Of a stretch of DNA of 54,932 nt, positions 1-7,386 are shown in pieces (the stretch's first letter is position 1; every line of letters starts with the position of its first letter). Location: positions 1-54,932 of the forward strand of contig DAOTNF010000018.1 of the NCBI GenBank assembly GCA_035450685.1, given 5' to 3'. The position numbers were made by a program, and so were the translations under genes. The notes under the pieces were generated by a model. That model was given only the letters and a program-made list of their open reading frames with translations, was not told the origin of the DNA and did not search any database. The DNA is from Syntrophosphaera sp035450685. GTDB lineage: Bacteria > Cloacimonadota > Cloacimonadia > Cloacimonadales > Cloacimonadaceae.

Positions 1-107
1 CACGACACCACGACATCACAAGGTTCTTAGTTTGCCGTCCGCCTTTCCAAGCTCTTTTATTCGTGAAAATTCGTGTAAATTCGTGGACGATTTATTAAAC
101 ACCGGTT
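1..107. repeat. Degenerate short-period intergenic repeats
   Basis: The stretch holds CACGACACCACGACATCA-type sequence and, at about 59-87, three TTCGTG units spaced 10 nt apart. The same kinds of short-period sequence recur in other gaps of this window. No gene is visible before the stop codon of the minus-strand CARF gene. Confidence 0.5.
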
Positions 108-1181
108 TCAGTCTGAATCCAGTATCTGGCGCATTGTTTTGCTGATGCGGCCGGGGCTGAGTTCCTTGTTGCAGAGGATGCGGATATCCATTTTGCGGGC
201 CCGGGAGCGGAAATGGGTGGCTTTGCCCAGGCCGCGTTCCACGTCAGGATCGGCGATGCACAAAAAGCAGCGGGGATGGAGGGCAAAATCACGGGCTACG
301 GAATCGAGTTTATAGAGGAATTCGCTGATCGAAGCCAGAGGGGCGGAAGCCTTCAACTCCATCACATACAAGCGGTTGGCATGGGTGAAGGCGCAGTCGA
401 TCTCGTTGCTCACGCCCTGTTGTTCCACCTGCAGCCCATGCCGGGCGGTGCCCTCTCCCAGTTCGCGGTCCACAGCCCAGGCCAGATACTCTTCAAACCA
501 GGCGCCCTTGATGAAACTCAGCCATTCCGGAAGCAGCACCTCGCCCGGCGAAATGTCCAGCTCGCGGGCAAAGAATCCGGCAAGCCGGATTTGCGCGGGG
601 TCTCTCTCTATCTCACGGGCTCCCAGGCGGTTGACCTGGCGCATGAAGCGGGTGGTGGAATTGTCCGTAAAGACCCGGAACATCGCTTCCATATGCTTGA
701 TCGTGTGCGGCTTGGACCTGGACGGCATGGTGCTTACGCCAAAGACCGCCAGATATTCATCCAGGCTGCAGCGGTGGGTGACCTTCAGGTAGCTGTCCAC
801 GCGCCGCGGATGGAGCTGTTGGATGTGGTTGACCCGGGGCGGCAGGTAAAGCACGCGGGAATTGGCGCGCCGGAAAATGTCCGCCACCGCCAGGGCCATC
901 AGGCGGCTGCCTCCGGTGAGGTTGACCGTGTAGCTGGCATCCGCTTCGCGTTCGGACAGCCAGCTTTCCAGTACCCGCTCAATATCGGCGAGGCAAAACT
1001 CCTCCACCTCCAGACGCAGCGGCGCGGCGATCCCGCAGAGCGAGCAGACGCGGTCCACCGGGGCGGGATCCCAGCCCCTGGGTTGCACGAACAGATAGTG
1101 GTCCACATCTGGGATCGTCTTGAGCAACAGATAGTTGGCGATCAGCTCTTCATTGGCCAGGCTCAGCAGGTAATGGGGCAT
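108..1181 (-). CDS. Card1/Can2-like CARF-domain nuclease (DUF1887 family)
   Basis: 357 aa, close to the length of Card1 and Can2, which are nucleases activated by cyclic oligoadenylate made by type III CRISPR systems. The N-terminal half reads as a CARF Rossmann domain: a first strand LLSLANEE, and the ligand-loop signature NLTGGSRLMALA at about 87-98 (family form N-L-T-G-G-T-K-x-M). The C-terminal half reads as a PD-(D/E)XK nuclease: GAWFEEYLAW at about 226-235 supplies a Glu, NEID at 249-252 the Asp, and MELK at 264-267 the E-x-K. All expected catalytic residues are present. The start is preceded by AGAGGAG on the minus strand. It probably forms an operon with the gene about 100 bp upstream. 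No CRISPR array or cas10 is visible, but the gene lies 107 bp from the window edge, so the locus may continue outside. Activation by a cyclic oligonucleotide is inference from the family. Confidence 0.8.
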   Translation of the reverse strand: MPHYLLSLANEELIANYLLLKTIPDVDHYLFVQPRGWDPAPVDRVCSLCGIAAPLRLEVEEFCLADIERVLESWLSEREADASYTVNLTGGSRLMALAVADIFRRANSRVLYLPPRVNHIQQLHPRRVDSYLKVTHRCSLDEYLAVFGVSTMPSRSKPHTIKHMEAMFRVFTDNSTTRFMRQVNRLGAREIERDPAQIRLAGFFARELDISPGEVLLPEWLSFIKGAWFEEYLAWAVDRELGEGTARHGLQVEQQGVSNEIDCAFTHANRLYVMELKASAPLASISEFLYKLDSVARDFALHPRCFLCIADPDVERGLGKATHFRSRARKMDIRILCNKELSPGRISKTMRQILDSD

Positions 1182-1282
1182 AGGCTCCTCTGGATTTTGA
1201 TGTGTGCCAGTCTGAGCGCGGCGCGGGGAAAGTCAACGCTTTTCTTGGCCATCCTCATTTGCCGCGGCGGTTTAAGTGGTGC

Positions 1283-1867
1283 TCATAATGGTTTTACGGA
1301 ACGGGGCGGCGAAAAGCAGAAATTGCGTCCGCTATGCAGATGTTTGCGCAGGAGGAGGCAGAGGCGGGGGTCTTCCTTCCGGCAGTGGCGCAGAAGGCAG
1401 TTGAGTGCCGCCCAGATGCGTTTGTAGGGCTTGCGGGAGGAGTTTTCAAAACTGCGCAGCCTGCCGCCGGGACCCTGGCAGTCACGCAGGTAGCCGCGCA
1501 GAGCGGAGATTTCCCTGCGGCGGGCGGGATCGGCGGGAGTTGTTAGCTTCAATAAATAGTCAAGACGGGCTTTCACTTCCCGGATGGCGCGGCGGTCGCT
1601 GTAAGGGATAGGCGTTTCCACCAGGGCGAAGCCCTCTCCGCTGGCAGGCAGCAATTCGCCGCGACCCTGGCGCAGCATTTCATCCAGGTGGCTGGCGGGA
1701 ATTTCCTGATGGGGATGGTTCAAGAGGATTCGCAACGCACGGGCGCCTTCCAGACGCTTGTGGCGGCTCAGAAAGGCATCCAGGCCGGGGAAGGGCTCCG
1801 GCGCCGGTATGACGGCTGCTTCAGGATTCGGGCTGAGCACTGGCTCAGCGGTAAGATGCTGATACAT
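1283..1867 (-). CDS. Small winged-helix-type protein with a conserved C-terminal helical domain
   Basis: 194 aa, no signal peptide. Residues about 40-60 (ARALRILLNHPHQEIPASHL) look like the first helices of a winged-helix domain. The rest follows a pattern I recognise from the C-termini of some bacterial regulators and ATPases: a D-R-x-A-I-x-x-V-K-x-R-L helix (about 92-104), an E-I-x-x-L-x-x-Y-L helix, a G-G-x-L-R-x-F loop, a K-x-Y-K-R-I-x-x-A-L helix, and a final H-x-x-S-G-x-x-F-x-F-x-P-P. No catalytic residues are evident. It lies 101 bp upstream of the CARF nuclease on the same strand. The start is supported by CTGGAGGAACT just before ATG. A role as DNA-binding regulator or partner of the CARF protein is inference, and the family assignment is from memory of the motif only. 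Confidence 0.55.
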   Translation of the reverse strand: MYQHLTAEPVLSPNPEAAVIPAPEPFPGLDAFLSRHKRLEGARALRILLNHPHQEIPASHLDEMLRQGRGELLPASGEGFALVETPIPYSDRRAIREVKARLDYLLKLTTPADPARRREISALRGYLRDCQGPGGRLRSFENSSRKPYKRIWAALNCLLRHCRKEDPRLCLLLRKHLHSGRNFCFSPPRSVKPL

Positions 1868-2108
1868 AGTTCCTCCAGGTTCTTGTAACTTAGTCTGTTG
1901 CCTGAGTGTTGGGTTGCTAAATTCAGGCTGTGGAACAGCAAATATATTAGCATAGATAATGTCAATACTTATTTAAGCTTATTTATACAAGGAATAGAGA
2001 AAGACCTGCAGTATAGAATTTTAGATGGATGGAAGGAAGGGACAGGCGGTTCAGCGACCACTTCCACTGTTCGCCCTCCTTCGCAACTGGCGGATTAACC
2101 AATATCTT

Positions 2109-2150
2109 CCTTAGGTCAACCTTATAATTTATAAGGATGACCCAGGGATG
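2109..2150 (+). repeat. Palindromic element C, copy 1
   Basis: Long imperfect palindrome: left arm CTTAGGTCAACCTTATAA, right arm TTATAAGGATGACCCAGG. It is followed by GATGATGG as in copies 4 and 5. It sits in a gap of over 1 kb (1868-3032) that otherwise holds only repeats, so it has no obvious target gene. Confidence 0.75.
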
Positions 2151-2219
2151 ATGGTGTAACCGCTTGTGGATGCGAATGATGGCGGTATGGGGGTTATGAG
2201 GAAGGTTGCGATCTTAGCG

Positions 2220-2605
2220 TGGAAAGGTGGTTCACGCAGATTAACGCAGATAAAAAGCGCAGATATTTGAAGTTGGAATGGTGAAAAGGTTCTCCCGAAG
2301 GCGGTTCAGCGACCGCCAGTACAAGGTGGTGGCGCTTGCTATAGCACCGTTTGGGACAGACATCCAGCCATGTAACAAGCCCCACCAAGCCACAAAGCGT
2401 GTCATCCCGGGCAAGCTACGCTTGACCCGGGATCCAGTCTTTTAAAATCGTCCACAAATTACACAAATTAACACGAATTAAAATAGGATACAAGGACAAG
2501 CATCCAACCCAGAAATAAGCACCAGCCCCGAAACAAAGCACACCACTCTAAAAAGCCGTGTCATCCCGGGCAAGCTACGCTTGACCCGGGATCCAGTCTT
2601 TTGAA
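2220..2605 (-). repeat. Mosaic of hairpin repeat A and short-period repeats
   Basis: Two reverse-oriented copies of repeat A lie at 2400-2445 and 2559-2602, with arms ATCCCGGGCAAGC and GCTTGACCCGGGAT followed by CCAGTCTTTT. At about 2228-2262 there are CGCAGAT units about 12 nt apart, and at about 2453-2480 CACAAATTA-type units about 10 nt apart. No open reading frame here has a ribosome-binding site or recognisable sequence. Confidence 0.75.
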
Positions 2606-2697
2606 ACACAAAAACAAGCACCAGACCCCAAAACAACCATGTCCCATAACCCCCGCGCTCATCTGCGTGAAACACTTTACCCGGGATCAAGTGCCAT

Positions 2698-2787
2698 GGG
2701 GTGGCAAAGTCCGTTTGCCACAGAGACCGCAGGTCTCTTCAAAGCAGGCAACTCCGTTGCCACTGCCGAACGGACTTCGGCAGCCCA
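2698..2787 (-). repeat. Quadruple-hairpin repeat B, copy 1 (reverse)
   Basis: In reverse orientation the block reads as four consecutive short hairpins: TGCCGAAG/CTTCGGCA-type, GGCAAC/GTTGCC, AGAGACC/GGTCTCT and TGGCAAA/TTTGCCA. In this copy the third loop is GCA. A partial repeat A (ACCCGGGATCAAG) directly precedes it at about 2679. Confidence 0.8.
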
Positions 2788-2937
2788 ATCCGCGCTCATC
2801 TGCGCCTTTTATCTGCGTATGTCTGCGAGAACTATACTACAACGCCACCATGCCAGCTCCGAAACAAAACCACGCCTGAACAATAATCAGCAAGACTAAT
2901 ATATTGAATTATAACACCTTAAATGACGACCAAAAAT

Positions 2938-3001
2938 CGTAGCACCTATATATATGGGAGCCCGAAAAATCTCGCGAGGAAAATCCGGAACTCCGGCGGG
3001 C
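2938..3001 (+). promoter_or_regulatory. Motif D plus structured leader before the 151-aa gene
   Basis: Motif D (CGTAGCACCTATATATAT) occupies 2938-2955 and recurs four more times in the window. It is followed by a possible three-way junction: GCCCG (2960-2964) pairs with CGGGC (2997-3001), enclosing the palindrome CTCGCGAG (2971-2978) and the hairpin CCGGA-AC-TCCGG (2985-2996). The ribosome-binding site AGGAGG lies just downstream. A promoter role for D, with its TATATAT core, is inference. Confidence 0.35.
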
Positions 3002-3032
3002 ACCCAAATAAAACACAGGAGGACTTTCTATC

Positions 3033-3488
3033 ATGAAGGTCAAATTCAAGTATGGCATCCGCACCTACAGCGGGACGATCGATGAAATGGTCTATGGCTC
3101 CTACCGGAAGCACAGGCTTTGCATCGGGCGACAGTATGTCTATCCCCGCCTGACCACCAACAACGAGAAGCTGGGAACCATCGCGGGCAACCTCAGGCTG
3201 CTCTGGGATGAGTTTTCCACGGGCTGGAAGAATGACCTCGCAACCTACGCCCTGCGCAACGGCTCGGAAAACGTCCCCAAGACCAGGCTCATCCCCAGCC
3301 GCTACGCGCTGTATGTGAAGATGATGTACGCCTGGGCCAAGGACGACCCCAGCCACATCGACCTCACCACGCTCAACGCCGAAGACCTCGCGTCCCTGGG
3401 AACCCCCATCGCCACGGTCAAGGCCGCCATCGAAAGCGGCTACCTGCCCATGGTGAAAAGCTACGGCGACCTCATCCAGGCGATGTAA
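3033..3488 (+). CDS. Conserved hypothetical protein, 151 aa
   Basis: Not assigned to a family. The protein is soluble, without signal peptide or membrane segment. It is rich in Lys and Tyr at the N-terminus (MKVKFKYGIRTYSG), where KHRLCIGRQYVYPRLT looks beta-rich and basic, and ends in predicted helices including WDEFSTGWKNDLATYAL. The start is well supported by ACACAGGAGG about 10 nt upstream. A second small gene follows after 13 bp and then a strong terminator, so this is a two-gene transcription unit isolated between repeat-rich gaps. The basic, aromatic N-terminal half would suit nucleic-acid binding, but that is only a guess. Confidence 0.7.
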   Translation: MKVKFKYGIRTYSGTIDEMVYGSYRKHRLCIGRQYVYPRLTTNNEKLGTIAGNLRLLWDEFSTGWKNDLATYALRNGSENVPKTRLIPSRYALYVKMMYAWAKDDPSHIDLTTLNAEDLASLGTPIATVKAAIESGYLPMVKSYGDLIQAM

Positions 3489-3501
3489 GCGGGAGGACGG
3501 A

Positions 3502-3675
3502 ATGAACAGCGAACTGATCCAGGCCCTGGCCAAGGAACTGGCCACCAAAGTGAACGGGGTAATCAACATCCCGCTGATCGATGAGGAACACGAACAGGCC
3601 TTCTTTGAATTGCTGATCGTGATTCTGCTGGAAATCCTGCTCAACAAACTGGGACGCAGCCTGAAACTCAAATAG
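3502..3675 (+). CDS. Small hypothetical protein, 57 aa, C-terminal hydrophobic helix
   Basis: ATG at 3502 is preceded by GGGAGGACGGA, a good ribosome-binding site, 13 bp after the previous stop codon. The protein starts MNSELIQALAKELATKV and has a hydrophobic stretch FFELLIVILLEILLNKLG near residues 34-51, then a basic end (GRSLKLK). This could be an amphipathic or membrane-associated helix. The gene is followed immediately by a Rho-independent terminator, which supports it as the last gene of a real operon. Function unknown. Confidence 0.65.
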   Translation: MNSELIQALAKELATKVNGVINIPLIDEEHEQAFFELLIVILLEILLNKLGRSLKLK

Positions 3676-3688
3676 GCTGTCCCGCACC

Positions 3689-3726
3689 GCGGAGACCCGG
3701 CTCAAGACCGGGTCTCCGCTTTTTTT
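3689..3726 (+). terminator. Rho-independent terminator
   Basis: Perfect 12-bp stem GCGGAGACCCGG / CCGGGTCTCCGC with a 7-nt loop, followed by seven T residues. It ends the 3033-3675 unit. Confidence 0.92.
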
Positions 3727-3727
3727 G

Positions 3728-3857
3728 GCTGCCGAAGTCTGTTTATCAGAGGCAACGGAGTTGCCTGCTTTGAAGAGACCTGCGGTCTCTGTGGCAAACA
3801 GATTTTGCCACCCCTGGACACTGGATCCCGGGTCAAGCGAGCTTGCCCGGGATGACA
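3728..3857 (+). repeat. Repeat B followed by repeat A
   Basis: Forward copy of the four-hairpin block B (3728-3815, with the first hairpin arm altered to GTTTATCAG), then a forward copy of hairpin A (3820-3857; arms ATCCCGGG / CCCGGGAT). The rest of the gap up to 4113 includes TTGACA at about 3950 and a purine-rich leader before the next gene. No further gene is seen. Confidence 0.8.
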
Positions 3858-4113
3858 AGTTTTATAGCTTGGTTTGGTTTGTTTCGGGGCTGGATGGTTG
3901 TTTCATAAAAAAGTCTGCTCCATACGCCCAGAATAAAACACTTGACATAATCAAAGGTTTAAAATGAGGGTATCAGACAGACCTAATTGGATGGATTAAG
4001 CATCGGCAGGAAGCAGGCCTGAAGGTGAGAAATGTTTTTCCCACGTACCCACGCGAAACGCTTAATGGCGTTGGGGCACGAGGTCTAAGTACAAAGAAAT
4101 AAGGAAGCTAATA

Positions 4114-6903
4114 ATGAATTTGTTCGCTTATCATAAGCAGGAATCGATTAAAAAGGGCATTTTGTTATTGCTGGTCTGGCTGGCCCTGGGCATGATCTGG
4201 GCGGATACGGTCTTGCTCAGCCCTACTGGGGATGGAGGATTTGAGAGTGGCAGCAATTTCGCAGCCAACGGATGGACCACAGTGGGAAATAGTTCTTATA
4301 ATCAAAACCACTACGTATTGGGCACCTTTGCCACTCCCTATGCGGGAAGCTACTGCGCTTATATAGGTTACAGAGACAATTACAACAGATACTATTGGAA
4401 TTCATCTGGAAGCGCGACCTACAGCCATTTGTACCGGAATGTCACCCTGGGCAGCACTGCCGAACCGGTGGTGACGCTCACCTTCTGGTATAAGATAAAC
4501 AACCCCAGCCCCGACTCCCCAAGCAACTCCGCGGACAACGGTGACCGAGGGCCCAATGCCACAAATGGCGATGGATTCCGGGTCTATCTGGCGCCCACAA
4601 CCTACACACCGACCACTACGGGTTATCCCTCCGGGGCTGGAGTGCAACAGATCGGTGCCTGGTGGTATGACGGCGTCACATCCTGGCTTGACAACGAAAT
4701 ATATTACTATGGCTTCAACGCCCGTAGCTGGACCCGGATGGTGGTCGCGATCCCGCGCGATTTAGTCGGCCAGGAAAAACGGCTGATCTTCACCTGGCGC
4801 AACGATGCCGGATCTCCCCACTATGTGGGCGCGCTGGACAACATTTCGCTGGTCAGCAAGCCGCTGCCCACCAATCCGCGCTTTGTGGCGGAGTGGGAAC
4901 AGGCCCGGGGCGCCTGCATCAACTGGGACTACTACAACGCGGGCAACCAACAAGGCAACAAATTTGGCGTGCCGAACGGATTGATCGCAGCCCTGGCAGA
5001 TACACTGCCCATCTTTGTGCATTGCGATCCAGACCAGGTGACGGCTTGTTCTAACTACCTGACTGGCACAGTTGGGCTGTCGACTTCCCAATTCTTTATA
5101 AGAAACTATCCCACCGACTCTTACTGGGCGCGCGATCACGCACCGTGGTTTATCTTCCACGGGGATGAACGCTCACGGGCCAGATCCGTGGGCATAACCC
5201 GCTTTACCTACAACAGGGACAGGCCCTGGGACGACCATATAGGCATAAGGGTTGCGGAACAGGAAAACTATCCGCTATTCTGCATGCCCCTGGTGCACAC
5301 CGGAGGCAACATCATGACGGATGGCAACGGCGCCGCCATGAGCACCAATCTGGTGTTGTTAAATAACGACGGGACCTACGATGGCAACCTTGACCATGTT
5401 GTGAATTTTAATTACGACCAAGACGAGATCAACGGGATCATGCAGGAATATCTGGGGGTGGAGGATTATCAAATCTTTCAAGGCACTATGACAGGTGACG
5501 TTTTTACCATCAATCGCATGGACACTTGGTGCAAGTTGTTGGATGTGGACAGGGTGATCATCCGCAGGGTTCCACCCAGCCACTCTGAATACGCCGCCAC
5601 AGAAGCGGCGGCGGCGCAGTGGCAGAACAAGGCCACCAGCTATCAGCGTGAGGCCTTGCAAGAGGGTAAACCGGGCAGCCCCTACGGCTATAAGGTCTTC
5701 CGCGTGGACACGCCCAATGGCAATGAACCCTATGTAAACAGCTTGATCATGAACAACGTCATCTATGTGCCACTGGTGTCCAATCCGCCTTCCGCGACAG
5801 ACCTGGCTGCCATCGAGGCTTATCAGAACGCCATGCCTTCATATATCATCCAAGGTTATCATGGCAATACCAACGATCCCTGGATTAGAACAGACGCCCT
5901 GCATAACCGGGTGGGTTTGCTCTATAATCCTGAAATGATCCACATCTGGCACGTGCCGCTCTGGGGCGAAGTGCCCGAGGATGAGGATGTAAATCTGTCT
6001 ATCAATATTACCAACACCCACAACTTGGATCTGAGTACCCCGGTGACCCATGTGTCCTACCGCATCTGGAGGGCAGAGACCAGCAGCTATTCCGCCTGGA
6101 TTGATGTGCCTCTGATTCCTGTGGGCGGAAACAACTACACAGCCACCATCCCCGAAACCGCTTTCGCCGCAGGGGATTCCATCTTATACGTCATCCGCGC
6201 GAAAGACGTGAATGGCAACGAACACGACGAGCCCCTGAACGGCAAACATGATCCCTTCTGGCTCTATGTGGCTGCTTCAACTGCCACACCTGTGGAGCTT
6301 TCCTCCTTCACCTGCAGTCTCTCGGTGGACGGCTTTGTGAACCTTAACTGGGTCACACAATCTGAAACCGGACTGCTTGGCTACTATGTGTACCGCAATA
6401 CGGAGCAGGACTATGCCGGCGCGGAGCTGATCAGCCCGCTGATCCCAGGCACCAATACATCGCAACAGCAGAGCTATATGTATTCCGACCGCGACCTGAT
6501 TCAGGAGGGAACCTATTACTACTGGCTCACCAGCAATGAGTTCGACGGCACAGTCAACATCTATGGTCCGGTCAGTATCGAAATGAATAATCCCGGCGGT
6601 TCTTCGGTGCCTCCCATCGAAATAGTCACCGGAATCAACAAGGTCTATCCCAACCCCTTTGGCTCCTACGCCAGCATCACCTACAGCGTGGCGAAAAACA
6701 ACAGCCCGGTGCGCCTGAGCGTGTATAACCTCCGCGGCGAACTGGTGCGCGACCTGGTGAGTGGCGTCCAGGGCAAGGACACATATACCACCACCTGGGA
6801 TTGCCGCGATCAGCAAGGCAAAACTTGCGGCAACGGCGTTTACCTGATGGTGCTCAAAGCCGGAAACGAAAGCTATGTGAAGAGAACAATCCTCATAAAA
6901 TAG
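4114..6903 (+). CDS. Secreted peptidyl-arginine-deiminase-like protein, probably catalytically inactive
   Basis: 929 aa. A signal peptide (hydrophobic core ILLLLVWLALGMIWA, to about residue 30) precedes a beta-rich domain (about 31-250), a guanidine-group-modifying domain of the bacterial PAD type (about 255-620), Ig/FN3-like domains, and a C-terminal FlgD/type IX-like sorting domain starting VYPNPF. Family motifs are visible: WARDHAPW (D341), GGNIMTDG (397-404) and NSLI (N542). In the Porphyromonas enzyme the catalytic set is Asp130, His236, Asp238, Asn297 and Cys351. Here the His-x-Asp motif reads INRMD, so the His position is R468 with D470 kept, and the catalytic Cys position in DALHCRT reads DALHNRV (N598). 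Loss of both His and Cys predicts no deiminase activity; a binding or structural role is inference. Single gene with its own terminator. Confidence 0.8.
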   Translation: MNLFAYHKQESIKKGILLLLVWLALGMIWADTVLLSPTGDGGFESGSNFAANGWTTVGNSSYNQNHYVLGTFATPYAGSYCAYIGYRDNYNRYYWNSSGSATYSHLYRNVTLGSTAEPVVTLTFWYKINNPSPDSPSNSADNGDRGPNATNGDGFRVYLAPTTYTPTTTGYPSGAGVQQIGAWWYDGVTSWLDNEIYYYGFNARSWTRMVVAIPRDLVGQEKRLIFTWRNDAGSPHYVGALDNISLVSKPLPTNPRFVAEWEQARGACINWDYYNAGNQQGNKFGVPNGLIAALADTLPIFVHCDPDQVTACSNYLTGTVGLSTSQFFIRNYPTDSYWARDHAPWFIFHGDERSRARSVGITRFTYNRDRPWDDHIGIRVAEQENYPLFCMPLVHTGGNIMTDGNGAAMSTNLVLLNNDGTYDGNLDHVVNFNYDQDEINGIMQEYLGVEDYQIFQGTMTGDVFTINRMDTWCKLLDVDRVIIRRVPPSHSEYAATEAAAAQWQNKATSYQREALQEGKPGSPYGYKVFRVDTPNGNEPYVNSLIMNNVIYVPLVSNPPSATDLAAIEAYQNAMPSYIIQGYHGNTNDPWIRTDALHNRVGLLYNPEMIHIWHVPLWGEVPEDEDVNLSINITNTHNLDLSTPVTHVSYRIWRAETSSYSAWIDVPLIPVGGNNYTATIPETAFAAGDSILYVIRAKDVNGNEHDEPLNGKHDPFWLYVAASTATPVELSSFTCSLSVDGFVNLNWVTQSETGLLGYYVYRNTEQDYAGAELISPLIPGTNTSQQQSYMYSDRDLIQEGTYYYWLTSNEFDGTVNIYGPVSIEMNNPGGSSVPPIEIVTGINKVYPNPFGSYASITYSVAKNNSPVRLSVYNLRGELVRDLVSGVQGKDTYTTTWDCRDQQGKTCGNGVYLMVLKAGNESYVKRTILIK

Positions 6904-6922
6904 TCACAAACAAGACTGCTAA

Positions 6923-6953
6923 GGCCCGGGATGTAAATTCCGGGTCTTTTTTT
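6923..6953 (+). terminator. Rho-independent terminator
   Basis: CCCGG and CCGGG arms around a 10-nt loop, followed by TCTTTTTTT, about 20 bp after the stop codon of the PAD-like gene. Confidence 0.75.
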
Positions 6954-6959
6954 ATGCCC

Positions 6960-7290
6960 CGGTTTGAAGTGGAAAGGTGGAATGGAACTCGTGGTGTCGT
7001 GGTGACGTGGTGTCGTGTTGATGGTGGACGTAGCCCAGAACAAGCCCCCCAGGCCCCAAAACTGTGTCATCCCGGGCAAGCTTCGCTTGACCCGGGATCC
7101 AGTCTTTTAGAAACAACCACCCGACCCTTAAAAAACCACACCATACTACAAGCCGTGTCATCATGGGCTGCGAGCCGTGATCCAGTCTCTGGGGTGGCAA
7201 AGTCCGTTTGCCACAGAGACCGTAGGTCTCTTCCAAACAGGCAACTCCGTTGCCTCTGCCGAACAGACTTCGGCAGCCCAAGCCCGCTTA
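6960..7290 (-). repeat. Mosaic of repeats A and B (reverse)
   Basis: Includes GGTGTCGTGGTGACG-type short repeats (about 6990-7020), a reverse repeat A at 7064-7108, a decayed copy at 7156-7187 (ATCATGGGC / GCCGTGAT), and a reverse repeat B at about 7191-7280. The gap 6904-7386 contains no gene. Confidence 0.75.
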
Positions 7291-7325
7291 TTAGCAGACA
7301 ATCACCCAGATTGCTAATTTTCTTC

Positions 7326-7354
7326 TTGACAGCCCGCCTTCTTCGGTTATCTTG
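7326..7354 (+). promoter_or_regulatory. Candidate clpB promoter
   Basis: TTGACA at 7326-7331 and TATCTT at 7348-7353 with a 16-nt spacer, followed by the ribosome-binding site TTAGGAGG before the clpB ATG. No CIRCE-like inverted repeat was found here. Confidence 0.4.
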
Positions 7355-7386
7355 TTAGTAATTATACTTGTTAGGAGGCGTTTAGC

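Noticed and set aside
213..1427. Long plus-strand frame of 404 codons opposite the CARF gene
   Set aside because: It runs antisense through the well-supported CARF nuclease and its spacer, has no ribosome-binding site and no recognisable domain. Long antisense frames are expected in GC-rich coding DNA.
2601..2899. Overlapping short frames of 61-92 codons
   Set aside because: They translate repeats A and B, and no start site is supported.
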